64,000 bases of DNA from Aeromicrobium panaciterrae (GTDB taxonomy: Bacteria > Actinomycetota > Actinomycetes > Propionibacteriales > Nocardioidaceae), in NCBI RefSeq assembly GCF_031457275.1, contig NZ_JAVDWH010000001.1:1-64000 (forward strand), given 5' to 3'. The translations under genes and the position numbers were made by a program. Every line of letters begins with the position of its first letter. Position 1 is the first letter of the stretch. Under the pieces are notes generated by a model, which saw nothing but the letters and a program-made list of their open reading frames with translations, ran no database searches and was not told the DNA's origin. Of this stretch, positions 17,256-26,786 are shown one piece after another.

Positions 17256-18334
17256 ACACCGCCGCGCAGCTGCGCGGAGAGTGGACAGTCGAACGGGTCA
17301 CGCGCACGAAGGCCGACGTTGTTGAGGTAGTCGACGACGATCGCGTACGAGTGGAAGAGCCCGACCTCCATGTAGTTGATGCCTTCGCGCTCGCAATGTG
17401 CGCGTACGAGTGGCTGCGCCTTCTTGAGGTTGCAGCGCGGCATGCTCGGGAACAGATGGTGCTCAATTTGGTAATTGAGCCCGCCCATTGCCCAGTCGAC
17501 GACCGGGTTGCCCTTGACGTTGCGCGACACCATGACCTGGCGGCGCAGGAAGTCGAGCTTCATCTCGGGCGGGATCAGCGGCATGCCCTTGTGCGCAGGC
17601 GCGAACGAAGCGCCGAGGCAGAACCCGAACACCGCCATCTGGATCGCGAAGAATGAGAGCGCCTTGCCGAGCGGCAGGAACGTCAGCAGGATCGCAACGT
17701 AGACCGTGAGTCGAGTGACGACGAGGAACAGCTCCGTACGACGCCATGGCTGGTTGGAGCTCTTGTCGCGGGCGGCGCGAATGCTCTCAGCGTGCAGGTT
17801 GAGGCCTTCGAGCGTCAGCAACGGGAAGAACAGCCAACCCTGACGCTTCACGAACCAGCCGGCGAACCCGCTCGTACGTTGCGCGACGATGTCGGGCGTG
17901 AACGCGATCGCGCCGGGACCGATGTCGGGGTCGTAACCCTCGAGGTTCGGACCCTTGTGGTGCATGGCGTGCTTGTTGCGCCACCAGGCAAAGCTCAGCC
18001 CAGCGAACGCGCCGGCCAGGATTCGCGCGGTCCACGAGTTCCATTTGCCTGACGTGAACATCTGGCGGTGCGCGGCATCGTGACCGAGGAATCCGAACTG
18101 GGTGACGATCACGCCGAGCGCTGCAGCGAGGATCAGCTGGAACCACGAGTTGCCGAGCAGGAAGAAGCCCACCCAGATGGCGAAGAACGCAGCGACGTGC
18201 GCGCCGATCTGCAACCAGTAGTAGCCGTGCTTGCGCTCGAGGAGCCCGGCGTCCTTGACGTCCTGCATCAGCTCGGTGAAATGGCTGACGTACTGCTCGT
18301 TCGGAGCGGGTTGTTCTTGGATTTGTTGCGTCAT
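17252..18334 (-). CDS. Membrane fatty acid desaturase (DesA3/acyl-CoA delta-9 type)
   Basis: 360 residues with four or more membrane helices. The three histidine boxes for the di-iron site are present: HDAAH (about 109-113), HAMHH (about 145-149) and QIEHH near 305. This pattern matches the mycobacterial DesA3 (Rv3229c) group, which puts a double bond in stearoyl- or palmitoyl-CoA and takes electrons from an oxidoreductase. The window holds no adjacent DesA3 reductase partner. It lies upstream of pyruvate carboxylase in orientation but is separated by 132 bp. Role: membrane fluidity. Confidence 0.88.
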   Translation of the reverse strand: MTQQIQEQPAPNEQYVSHFTELMQDVKDAGLLERKHGYYWLQIGAHVAAFFAIWVGFFLLGNSWFQLILAAALGVIVTQFGFLGHDAAHRQMFTSGKWNSWTARILAGAFAGLSFAWWRNKHAMHHKGPNLEGYDPDIGPGAIAFTPDIVAQRTSGFAGWFVKRQGWLFFPLLTLEGLNLHAESIRAARDKSSNQPWRRTELFLVVTRLTVYVAILLTFLPLGKALSFFAIQMAVFGFCLGASFAPAHKGMPLIPPEMKLDFLRRQVMVSRNVKGNPVVDWAMGGLNYQIEHHLFPSMPRCNLKKAQPLVRAHCEREGINYMEVGLFHSYAIVVDYLNNVGLRARDPFDCPLSAQLRGGV

Positions 18335-18466
18335 GTGCGGCCCCTTCCCTACGGACCGTGCATCGCATCGTCGCGGCCTACCGCCGCGGACTGACTACGC
18401 GCTTTCAGCATGGCACAGCGACGGCAATGTGCGACTCCGGGAACCCACCCAGTTTGTCCCCGACGC

Positions 18467-21400
18467 TCATCCAAGGACGAGAAGCAGATCTCCGCCTTCG
18501 GCCTGACGGGTGTCGGTGATGACGAGTCGCGCAACGGTTCCGGCCTTGGGAGCGGTGATTGCGGCTTCCATCTTCATCGCCTCGATCGTGGCGACGGTCT
18601 GCCCGGCTTCGATCTTGTCGCCCTCGGCCACTGACGGGCTGACAACGCCGGCGAACGGTACGGCGATGTGCTGGACGTTCGAGGTGTCTGCCTTCTCCGA
18701 CGAGGCGACCTTGGAGTCGACCGACCGGTCACGCACCTCGATCGGACGCAGCTGGCCATTGATAGTGCCGAGCACATTGCGAATGCCGCGCTCGTCCGCC
18801 TCGCCGATGGCTTCGACGCCGAACAGCAACAAGTTGCCCTCGGAGATCTCGACCTCGGTCTCCTTGTCGGTGCGCAGCCCATAGAAGAAGGCTCTGGTCG
18901 GCACGACCGACAGGTCGCCGTACTGCTGACGAGCCGTGTCGAAGTCATTCGTCGGACCGGGGAACAGCAGACGGTTGAGCGTATGGCGACGGTCGACTTT
19001 GAGTCCGTCGCGATCGGCGTCGTCGAGCTCGGTGACGCGCACCTTGGTCTTGCGGCCCTCGAGCGCCTTGGTGCGGAACGGCTCGGGCCAGCCACCGGGC
19101 GGATCGCCCAACTCACCGGACAGGAAGCCGATGACGGACTCGGGGATGTCGAAGGACGCGGGATCGTCGGCAAACGCCTTGGGATCGGCGCCCACTGCGA
19201 CGAGGTGAAGCGCGAGGTCGCCGACCACCTTCGACGACGGCGTCACCTTGACGATGTTGCCCAGAATGTCGTTCGCGGCGGCGTACATGTCCTCGATCTG
19301 CTCGAACTTCTCGCCGAGTCCCAGGGCGATGGCCTGCTGACGGAGGTTGGAGAGCTGACCGCCCGGGATCTCGTGGCGGTAGACGCGACCCGTCGGTGCC
19401 GGCAACCCGGACTCGAATGGCGCGTAGACGCGGCGTACGGCTTCCCAGTAGGGCTCGAGTGCATTGATTGCGTCGATGTCGAGGCCGGTCTCACGCGGCG
19501 AGTAGTCAGTGGCGGCGACCAGCGCTGACATAGACGGCTGGCTCGTGGTCCCGGCCAGCGCGGCCGAGGCGACGTCGACCGCGTCGACACCTGACTCGAT
19601 CGCGGCGAGCAGTGTCGCGAGCTGACCACCAGCTGTGTCGTGCGTATGCAGGTGGACTGGCAGGTCGAAGCGCTCCCGCAACGCGGTCACGAGCGTACGA
19701 GCTGCGGGAGCCCGCAGCAGTCCTGCCATGTCCTTGATCGCGAGCACGTGGGCGCCGGCTTCGACAATGCTGTCGGAGAGGCGCAGGTAGTAGTCGAGTG
19801 TGTAGAGCTTCTCGGCCGGGTTGGACAGATCGCCGGTGTAGCAGAGCGCGACCTCCGCGATGGTCGTCCCGGTCTCGCGTACGGCTTCGATCGCCGGCCG
19901 CATCTGGTCGACGTCGTTGAGTGCATCGAAGATGCGGAAGATGTCGATGCCGGTCTCCGCCGCCTCTTCGACGAACGCGTAGGTGACCTCCGTCGGGTAG
20001 GGCGTGTAACCGACGGTGTTGCGTCCACGCAGCAGCATCTGCAGGCAGATATTGGGTGCCGCTTCCCTCATCGCCGCGAGGCGTTCCCAAGGATCTTCCT
20101 TGAGGAACCGCAGCGCCACGTCGTACGTCGCCCCACCCCACGCTTCGATCGACAACAGCTGCGGAATCATCCGCGCCACGTGAGGAGCAACGGCCACGAG
20201 GTCGTGCGTGCGTACGCGGGTCGCGAGCAGCGACTGGTGCGCGTCACGGAAAGTTGTGTCGGTGACACCGACGGTTTCGCGCTCACGAAGTGCAGCCGCG
20301 AACCCCTCGGGACCGAGCTCGGTCAACAGCTGCCGCGACCCGTCCGGAGGCGACGCCGCGAGATCGATCTTCGGGAGCTTGGAGCCCGGGAAGACCTTGG
20401 TCGGCGATTTGCCGTGCGGCTTGTTGACCGTCACATCGGCGAGCCAGGACAGGATCTTGTCGGCCGGATCGGTCGTAACCTGCGCATCGAGCAGCTCGGG
20501 ATGCTCGTCGATGAAGGTCGTCGTCACGCCGCCGTTGCGGAAGTCCTCATTGGCCAGCACACCCTTGAGGAACGTGATGTTGGTCGAGACGCCGCCCACG
20601 TGGAACTCGCCCAGCGCCCGCTCCGCCCGGCCAACGGCTGTTGCGAAGTCTCGGCCGCGACAGGTCAGCTTGGAGAGCATCGAGTCAAAGTGCGCGCTGA
20701 TCGTGGCACCTGTGTAGACCGTGCCGCCGTCCAGTCGTACGCCCGGTCCGCCCGGCGACCGGTAAGACGTGATCTGGCCGGTATCAGGCCGGAATCCGTT
20801 CGACGGATCCTCAGTCGTGATGCGGCACTGTAGGGCGAAACCGCGGGCCTTGATGTTCTCCTGCACGTCGAGCTCGAGATCCGCGAGCGTCTCACCAGCA
20901 GCGATGCGCATTTGAGCCTGCACGAGATCGACGTTGGTGACTTCCTCGGTCACGGTGTGCTCGACCTGGATGCGCGGATTCATCTCGATGAAGACGTACC
21001 GGCCGTCCTTGCCGAGTAGGAACTCAACGGTGCCAGCGCACGAGTAGTTGATCGACTCGGCGAACCGTACGGCGTCGGCGCACATCGCTTTGCGAATGTC
21101 GCGGTCGAGATCGGGAGCGGGCGCGATCTCGACGACCTTCTGATGGCGACGCTGCACTGAGCAGTCGCGTTCGCGGAGGTGGACGACATTGCCCTGCTGG
21201 TCGGCGAGGATCTGGACCTCGATGTGCCGGGCGTCGACGACGGCTTCTTCGATGAAGCAGGTCGGATCGCCGAACGCGCCATCCGCCTCACGCATCGCGG
21301 CTTCGATCGACTCGCGCAGGATTGCGGGATCGTCGACGCGGCGCATACCGCGACCACCGCCGCCGGCGACGGCCTTGACGAACAACGGGTAGTTGAGGGT

Positions 21401-21847
21401 GTCCGAAGCCGACATGAGTTCGTCGACGTCCGCGGACGGATCGACCGAGTTGAGCGTCGGCACCCCGGCGGCCTTGGCGGCAGCGATCGCACGAGCCTTG
21501 TTGCCGGTGAGCTCCAGCACTTCCTTGGCAGGACCGACGAACGCGATGCCAGCGTTCTCACACGCTTCGGCGAGGTCCGGGTTCTCCGACAGGAAGCCAT
21601 AGCCGGGATAGATCGCGTCGGCACCGGCTTTGACGGCCGTCTCGACGATCGCCTGCGGATCCAAGTAGGCGCGGACGGGGTGCCCCGCCTCGCCAATCTC
21701 GTACGCCTCATCGGCACGTACGCGGTGCTCCGAGCCACGGTCCTCGACCGGGAAGACGGCGACAGTTCGCGCACCGAGCTCATGTGCGGCGCGGAATGCA
21801 CGGATCGCGATCTCGCCGCGATTGGCCACCAGGATCTTCTGGAACAC
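18467..21847 (-). CDS. pyc: Pyruvate carboxylase
   Basis: 1126 residues if started at GTG 21847, which gives the family N-terminus VFQKILVANRGEIAIR; a TTG at 21859 is the other choice. A biotin- and ATP-dependent enzyme forming oxaloacetate from pyruvate. Order: biotin carboxylase (1 to about 450, with GGGGRGMRRV and EMNPRIQVEHTVTEEVT), carboxyltransferase (about 510-800, with RDAHQSLLATR and HLHTHDTAG), PYC allosteric/OADA region, and the biotinyl domain with EAMKM, Lys at about 1092. Full length, no sign of damage. The upstream 22-kb genes are on the same strand but seem unrelated. Confidence 0.97.
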   Translation of the reverse strand: MFQKILVANRGEIAIRAFRAAHELGARTVAVFPVEDRGSEHRVRADEAYEIGEAGHPVRAYLDPQAIVETAVKAGADAIYPGYGFLSENPDLAEACENAGIAFVGPAKEVLELTGNKARAIAAAKAAGVPTLNSVDPSADVDELMSASDTLNYPLFVKAVAGGGGRGMRRVDDPAILRESIEAAMREADGAFGDPTCFIEEAVVDARHIEVQILADQQGNVVHLRERDCSVQRRHQKVVEIAPAPDLDRDIRKAMCADAVRFAESINYSCAGTVEFLLGKDGRYVFIEMNPRIQVEHTVTEEVTNVDLVQAQMRIAAGETLADLELDVQENIKARGFALQCRITTEDPSNGFRPDTGQITSYRSPGGPGVRLDGGTVYTGATISAHFDSMLSKLTCRGRDFATAVGRAERALGEFHVGGVSTNITFLKGVLANEDFRNGGVTTTFIDEHPELLDAQVTTDPADKILSWLADVTVNKPHGKSPTKVFPGSKLPKIDLAASPPDGSRQLLTELGPEGFAAALRERETVGVTDTTFRDAHQSLLATRVRTHDLVAVAPHVARMIPQLLSIEAWGGATYDVALRFLKEDPWERLAAMREAAPNICLQMLLRGRNTVGYTPYPTEVTYAFVEEAAETGIDIFRIFDALNDVDQMRPAIEAVRETGTTIAEVALCYTGDLSNPAEKLYTLDYYLRLSDSIVEAGAHVLAIKDMAGLLRAPAARTLVTALRERFDLPVHLHTHDTAGGQLATLLAAIESGVDAVDVASAALAGTTSQPSMSALVAATDYSPRETGLDIDAINALEPYWEAVRRVYAPFESGLPAPTGRVYRHEIPGGQLSNLRQQAIALGLGEKFEQIEDMYAAANDILGNIVKVTPSSKVVGDLALHLVAVGADPKAFADDPASFDIPESVIGFLSGELGDPPGGWPEPFRTKALEGRKTKVRVTELDDADRDGLKVDRRHTLNRLLFPGPTNDFDTARQQYGDLSVVPTRAFFYGLRTDKETEVEISEGNLLLFGVEAIGEADERGIRNVLGTINGQLRPIEVRDRSVDSKVASSEKADTSNVQHIAVPFAGVVSPSVAEGDKIEAGQTVATIEAMKMEAAITAPKAGTVARLVITDTRQAEGGDLLLVLG

Positions 21848-21925
21848 GGGACCATCCAAGCTCGGAGTGAACGGAGCTCCAACCTATCGCCCCAATGTCA
21901 CGGCCACATTGCGCCGAGCATGACG

Positions 21926-22138
21926 TCAGATCTTCGGAGGGTCCGGGTGGATGCTGCGGGTCTGGGAACGACGGTTGGCACGCTTGATCCAGTCGCTGAC
22001 GTAGATCTTGGGCAGCATCTTCGAGACCGAAAGGGCCATGTACATGACCGTGTTGATGGCGACGAAGGCCGCCAACACAGCGAACGCGTCGGTGTGCAGT
22101 GTCGATTCAGAGAACAGCAGACCAGTCGGCAAGCTCAT
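21926..22138 (-). CDS. Small membrane protein coupled to the GT2 gene
   Basis: 70 residues. The start overlaps the glycosyltransferase stop as ATGA (22135-22138), which argues for real, coupled translation. There is one hydrophobic helix (about residues 18-40) and a basic C-terminal half rich in R, K, S and P. I do not recognise a family. It may be an accessory subunit of the glycosyltransferase; that is inference from the coupling. Confidence 0.6.
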   Translation of the reverse strand: MSLPTGLLFSESTLHTDAFAVLAAFVAINTVMYMALSVSKMLPKIYVSDWIKRANRRSQTRSIHPDPPKI

Positions 22139-23577
22139 GCTTCTTCACCGACCCTCTTCAGGTGTCGCCCGGGAATAGCTTTTGCCTCGGCTTGCCAGGC
22201 CGCCTGGCGCCTGAACGCGATGTCGAAGATTCCCTTGACGTAGACCACGTTGAGGAACACAGCGAAAATCAGCTCGGGGAAGAGCGTCAGGCCGAGTATT
22301 CGGGCAGACCAACCTCCGCGCCACACCGTAACCACTCGTTCGAGAATGAACACAAGCCCGATTCCCAGCCAGAACGGGAACCACACCCAGCTGTCCAGAG
22401 ACACGACCATCAGGAAGATCAGGACGAAGTAGGTGCTCAGCGCAATCACTCCGTAGCCGATGCCGAGCTGCTGCAACCAGTAGCGCAGCGTCTGCCGGGT
22501 CACTCCGTAGGCACCGAGGTTCTCGAGGGCACCGCGCTGCCAGCGCAGGCGTTGGACCCACAGCGCCTTCCAGGTCGGCATCACCTCAGTGACCACCGTG
22601 CACTGCTCGGGGGAAATCATCAGCGCGCCGAGGGACTTCAACGCAATGGTCAGCTCGTTGTCCTCAGTCAGCGCTGCGGTGTCGTAGACCTGTCCATGGG
22701 TTCCAGGGATACGCTCACCGCGGCTCGCAGCGACCGTCGCGAGTGCCCGCGGCCGGAAGACCGACGCGGTTCCAGTCAGGACGAAGACCCGTCCCCGCCT
22801 GCGCCGCAGCTCGCGCGCGTAACGGATGTATTCGTTGCGTTGGAACTGGCCCAACATTCCGCTGCCCTCTTCGCCGTAGAAGAGGCCTCCGACGGCCATC
22901 AGTCCGCGGTCCGCCGTCATGCGACGAACCACGTCCTCGAGGAAGCCGTCGTCAAGAGTCGTGTCCGCATCCATGATCATCACGACGTCGTTGTCGCCCT
23001 GCCCTGGCAACAGCGTCTTGAGCACTTGGTTGAGCGCGCCGGCCTTCTTGTCGGTGTTGCCGACCGACTCGACCACATCGACGCCGGTTGCACGCGCGAT
23101 CTCAATGGTGGAGTCGGTGCAGTTGTCGGCGACCACGATGATCCGCTCGGGTCGATGTGACTGCGCCAGCAATGAGTCGAGTGTCGCTTGGATCAACAAT
23201 TCTTCGTTGTGTGCCGGAACGAGCACGGTGACCGTGACTGGTCCTGCATAGACACCGAAGGTCTCGGCCATCACGATCTTTGGAGCCAGCGGCATGGCTC
23301 CTTGGTTCTCGGATCGGCGAGCGCGATTGGCAATGCGGCGCTCGATCACTGCCACACCTGCCGCGAAGAGGAGCGCCAGTCCACATGCGGCCAGGACCAC
23401 CCGCGTCGACGGGGCCTCCGTGTCATACGCGACACGCCAGAGACCGAAGAGCACGCCGTCCCTCGGCTTGTCGCCCGACTCCGGTTCGGAGGCGGCGACC
23501 GCGAACCACAGCAGTGTGGCACCGCCGAGCGCGAGCCCAAGGATCACCAGTCCAACGGATCGTTGGAACCTGCCCAT
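22135..23577 (-). CDS. Processive family 2 glycosyltransferase, membrane bound
   Basis: 480 residues from ATG 23577 (AAGGGG about 7 nt upstream). Two N-terminal helices, then a GT-A domain with VLVPAHNEE, MIMDADTTLDDGF (the DxD metal site), ALTEDNELT (the TED base) and QRLRWQRGA (the QxxRW acceptor motif). Three to four C-terminal helices follow. This is the BcsA/NodC/HAS-like arrangement that makes and exports a beta-linked polymer. No cellulose or c-di-GMP (PilZ) module is visible. The coupled 70-residue membrane protein follows. The polymer is unknown. Confidence 0.85.
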   Translation of the reverse strand: MGRFQRSVGLVILGLALGGATLLWFAVAASEPESGDKPRDGVLFGLWRVAYDTEAPSTRVVLAACGLALLFAAGVAVIERRIANRARRSENQGAMPLAPKIVMAETFGVYAGPVTVTVLVPAHNEELLIQATLDSLLAQSHRPERIIVVADNCTDSTIEIARATGVDVVESVGNTDKKAGALNQVLKTLLPGQGDNDVVMIMDADTTLDDGFLEDVVRRMTADRGLMAVGGLFYGEEGSGMLGQFQRNEYIRYARELRRRRGRVFVLTGTASVFRPRALATVAASRGERIPGTHGQVYDTAALTEDNELTIALKSLGALMISPEQCTVVTEVMPTWKALWVQRLRWQRGALENLGAYGVTRQTLRYWLQQLGIGYGVIALSTYFVLIFLMVVSLDSWVWFPFWLGIGLVFILERVVTVWRGGWSARILGLTLFPELIFAVFLNVVYVKGIFDIAFRRQAAWQAEAKAIPGRHLKRVGEEA

Positions 23578-23614
23578 CAAGTATCCCCTTTGGCTTGAAT
23601 CGCGTGCCGCCAAT

Positions 23615-24688
23615 CTATCGGTGAGAGGGGTCGTCGGCTTCCTGAATGAGGTCGAACGTGCCAAGATCTCGCATCGCCGTGCAGGCTCGCTCGACCATCG
23701 CCGCGAACATGGCGTCACCACGCTCCGTGCGGGCGCCGTACGCGCACCCGAACACGCTGACCAGTGGTCCCTGGAGCATGGCGAAGCGGTAGTCGTCCCA
23801 ACACGTCTCGAACGGATAGTCGCTGACGCCGTATGCCAACAACGCCTGGTGATAGGCCGCAACGATCGACCGTTCGTGGGCTCGCCGATCGTCAATCGTA
23901 AGTCCGGTGCCAACCAGGTAGGCGAGGTCGCGAACCGGTAGGCCCAGACTCAGCGTCTGCCAATCGATGGCCGTGACGGGAGGCCCATCACTCCCCGCCG
24001 CCGCGAACAGCAGATTGTCTAGCCGATAGTCACCGTGGACGATCCCGAACCGTTCGGCCTGCCGTCCAAGCGACCACGCCTCTGACACCTCGACGCAGCC
24101 GAGCAACGTCTCGCGGGTCTCGGCGGAGATCGCGTCGCCAAGTTGGTCGAGGAACGTATCGGTCGCCGGACCATGAACCGATGCCAGCAGGCTCGCGTCG
24201 TCGGGTCCCGACAGGGTGATCCAGCCCAGGTCGTTCAGGGTCGGGTCGTTCCACCGAGGACCGTGCAAACCAGCAAGGTTCACCGCTGCGTCGCGCGCCT
24301 GTTCGGGCGTACATCCTGCGATCTGATCGCCCTGCTCAGCCGGCGCCATGTCCTCGAGGAGCATCGAGAATCGCCCGTCGTCGTCGACCGATGTCGCCAT
24401 CAGGCATTGCGGAGTGCGGATGTCCACGGTGCTCAGCAGTTCGGTGTAGAAACGGATCTCGCCCCTGTACGCGCCGGCAACCATCTGGCGCGTGCCAGAG
24501 TCTCCAGACGGCAGCTTCAGCAGGACGCTTGATGGCAGAGCCGGGTCACCCTGAAGCGTGATCCGATGGCACGAGCCCATCTGGCCCGTGCCGACCGCAA
24601 CCACCTCGTATGCGGTGACCTCGAGGCCGAGTGCCCCACTCAGCCACGACGTGCTCAGCTCGTCGGGCGACTCAATGATCGTGGTCAT
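23615..24688 (-). CDS. APH/EcKinase-like phosphotransferase
   Basis: 357 residues from ATG 24688, which overlaps the LLM oxidoreductase stop as ATGA. Kinase-like fold: the catalytic loop HGDYRLDNLLF (around 250) carries the D and N, and AIDWQTLSLG is the metal-binding DxD-like motif. Related actinobacterial proteins occur with acyl-CoA ligases and dehydrogenases in lipid or alcohol catabolism and may phosphorylate a hydroxylated substrate. Antibiotic modification is not implied by this context. Last gene of the coupled operon that begins with the FMO. Confidence 0.75.
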   Translation of the reverse strand: MTTIIESPDELSTSWLSGALGLEVTAYEVVAVGTGQMGSCHRITLQGDPALPSSVLLKLPSGDSGTRQMVAGAYRGEIRFYTELLSTVDIRTPQCLMATSVDDDGRFSMLLEDMAPAEQGDQIAGCTPEQARDAAVNLAGLHGPRWNDPTLNDLGWITLSGPDDASLLASVHGPATDTFLDQLGDAISAETRETLLGCVEVSEAWSLGRQAERFGIVHGDYRLDNLLFAAAGSDGPPVTAIDWQTLSLGLPVRDLAYLVGTGLTIDDRRAHERSIVAAYHQALLAYGVSDYPFETCWDDYRFAMLQGPLVSVFGCAYGARTERGDAMFAAMVERACTAMRDLGTFDLIQEADDPSHR

Positions 24689-25785
24689 GTCAGGCCCGGG
24701 TTGGTGGGCAGGCCGGCAAAGCGATCCGCAGGGCGAATCGCAGGGCGAATCGCAGCCCAGGCCTCTACGACCGGAGCAAGTTCCGAAGGTGTTGCGCCAT
24801 GCAGGATCACACTGTCGGCACCCGCATCGAACTGGTCGAGCACCCGGTTGGCGCACGTCTCCGCATTTCCCGTTCCAGAGGCAGCGAGCCAGTGTGCCGG
24901 CAGGACCTCATCGCGCAAGTATGTGAGCTCCTCGACGGTTCCGATCGCATCGAACGCACCCGGATACCCCTGCACCAGCGGATCGTTGCGGAAGCGTTCC
25001 AGATCGGCTTGATCCCACCGGTTCGCGTCGACCAGGACGCCGCCGTAGCCCTGCATGTATGTGGCGAGCCGACCCACGAGCTTACGGAGCCGCGCCTCTT
25101 CCGGGATCGAGTCCTCCACCGTCGCGAGCACAGACCAGACCCGTACGGAGGCGGGATCACGACCGGCGCGCTCTGCGCTGCCTCGAATGGTCGCCACCGA
25201 GCGAGCAAGAGTCTCGTCGCTCAGGAACGTATGCAGAACCACGGCATCAGCAACGCGGCCAGCCAGCTCGAGCGTCTTGTCCCCAATCGCAACCAGCATC
25301 ACCGGGATGTCTTCGTCGAAGGACGAGTCCTGGTTCAGGTACGGGAACTGGCCCGCAGGTCCGTCATGACCGGCTACTGCTTCACCGTGCCAGAGACGCC
25401 GGTAGATCCCGATCGAGTCCTCGATCTGAGCACTCGTGACCTGCGGGACGCCCATCAGGTCGAACAGCATCCCGAACCCACGGCCGAGCCCGAAGGCATA
25501 CCGGCCACCAGACATCCGGTGCGCGGTGGCAGCCATCGTCGCGGTGATGAGCGGGTGGCGGGTGTTGTGGTTGGTCGCCGCTGTGCCGATCCCGAGTGTG
25601 GTGGTGGCCGCGATGGCTGCACCCGCCAGCACGCCGGCGTCCTTGGTCGCGAACCGCTCTGACAAGAACATCGAGCCGATCCCCAGCTCCTCCGCCAACC
25701 GGGCCTCGTCGATCAGATCGCGAGGCGTCGCGGAGTGTCCCGCAAGCCCGTAGCAACCCAGCTCAGGGAACCGTTGGCCGTTCAT
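24685..25785 (-). CDS. LLM-class F420-dependent oxidoreductase (TIGR03857-like)
   Basis: 366 residues, luciferase-like TIM barrel. Typical segments: RLAEELGIGSMFLSER, GVLAGAAIAATTTLGIGTAATN, HRMSGGRYAFGLGRG and PVMLVAIGDKTLELAGRVADAVVLH. The members closest in pattern use the deazaflavin F420, which actinobacteria make, but an FMN enzyme cannot be excluded. Its start overlaps the SDR stop (25782-25785) and its stop overlaps the kinase start, so it belongs to one coupled unit. The substrate is unknown. Confidence 0.8.
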   Translation of the reverse strand: MNGQRFPELGCYGLAGHSATPRDLIDEARLAEELGIGSMFLSERFATKDAGVLAGAAIAATTTLGIGTAATNHNTRHPLITATMAATAHRMSGGRYAFGLGRGFGMLFDLMGVPQVTSAQIEDSIGIYRRLWHGEAVAGHDGPAGQFPYLNQDSSFDEDIPVMLVAIGDKTLELAGRVADAVVLHTFLSDETLARSVATIRGSAERAGRDPASVRVWSVLATVEDSIPEEARLRKLVGRLATYMQGYGGVLVDANRWDQADLERFRNDPLVQGYPGAFDAIGTVEELTYLRDEVLPAHWLAASGTGNAETCANRVLDQFDAGADSVILHGATPSELAPVVEAWAAIRPAIRPADRFAGLPTNPGLT

Positions 25786-26786
25786 CGCGACCCGTCCAGG
25801 AGTCCTTCTGCCTCGAAGAATGCCACCAGGTCACGGATCGTTTCTTCGGTCGGACGCGGCTCGTACCCCAGCTGCGCAACGGCTTTGGAGCGATCGACGA
25901 TCGGACTCATCGCGAGATTCTCGAGAGCGGCTGGCGCGAACGACTCCGAGCCGAACCTCCGGGTGATCGGGTCAACCAAGGGTGCAATCGCGCGTAAGGC
26001 CCCGATCGGGATTTTGATGCGCGGTCCGCGCTGGCCAGTGAGCTCGGCGGCGAGCACCTGCGCATCGAACAGATTGTGGCGACGCCCGCCGAGCAGGTAG
26101 TTGTGGCCCGTGAGGCCCTTGTCGGCCGCGAGGAGGAATCCCTCCGCCACGTCGCGCACGTCAACCATGTCGAACTCGGTCGGCACGCTGGCCGGCAGCT
26201 TGCCGAGAGCTGAGTCGAGCAGGCCCTGGTTCATCCGTGACAGCCTGGCGGGGTTGTCGATCGGACCGTAGATCCCGGTCGGGTTGCAGCTAAGCGCGTC
26301 GAGACCCGCGTCCACGACCTTGAGCAGCTCGACCTCGCCGAGGAACTTCGAGCGGTGATAGACCGGCAGACTCGGATCCGTCGCCCTCTTCGAACCCTCG
26401 TCGACAGTGCCGTTGCGTTCGTAGTCGAACGACGCCAGCGAGCCACAGTTGACCATTCGGCGAGCTCCGACCCGCAGCGCAGCGCGCGCCACCGAGCCGA
26501 CGCCGTAGATGTTCACCCGCTCTGCCAGTGGATCCTTCTGGCGGAGGCTGATCACCGCGACGAGATGGTGGACAATCTCGACACCGTCGAGCGCGACAGC
26601 CACTGCCTCCTCGTCGAGGATGTCGACCGACTCCCATCGAATCGTGCCGCTCGAGCTCTCGGTGACGTCCACAGGGAGCGCACCGGGAACACGGTCGATG
26701 GCCACAACGTCGTGGCCATCCCGAAGCAGTGCAGTGACCAGGTTGAGCCCGAGGAATCCGGCAGCACCGGTGACAGCGACCCGCAT
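25782..26786 (-). CDS. NAD-dependent epimerase/dehydratase (extended SDR)
   Basis: 334 residues. The Rossmann motif is GAAGFLGLN (about 7-15) and the catalytic tyrosine-lysine pair is YHRSK (about 142-146), with NPTGIYGP downstream as in sugar or sterol dehydrogenases. The start shares its A with the ligase TGA (TGATG at 26784-26788). Could be a 3-beta-hydroxysteroid dehydrogenase-like or sugar epimerase-like enzyme; the operon with acyl-CoA ligase, FMO and hydrolase favours alcohol or ketone metabolism. Confidence 0.82.
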   Translation of the reverse strand: MRVAVTGAAGFLGLNLVTALLRDGHDVVAIDRVPGALPVDVTESSSGTIRWESVDILDEEAVAVALDGVEIVHHLVAVISLRQKDPLAERVNIYGVGSVARAALRVGARRMVNCGSLASFDYERNGTVDEGSKRATDPSLPVYHRSKFLGEVELLKVVDAGLDALSCNPTGIYGPIDNPARLSRMNQGLLDSALGKLPASVPTEFDMVDVRDVAEGFLLAADKGLTGHNYLLGGRRHNLFDAQVLAAELTGQRGPRIKIPIGALRAIAPLVDPITRRFGSESFAPAALENLAMSPIVDRSKAVAQLGYEPRPTEETIRDLVAFFEAEGLLDGSR

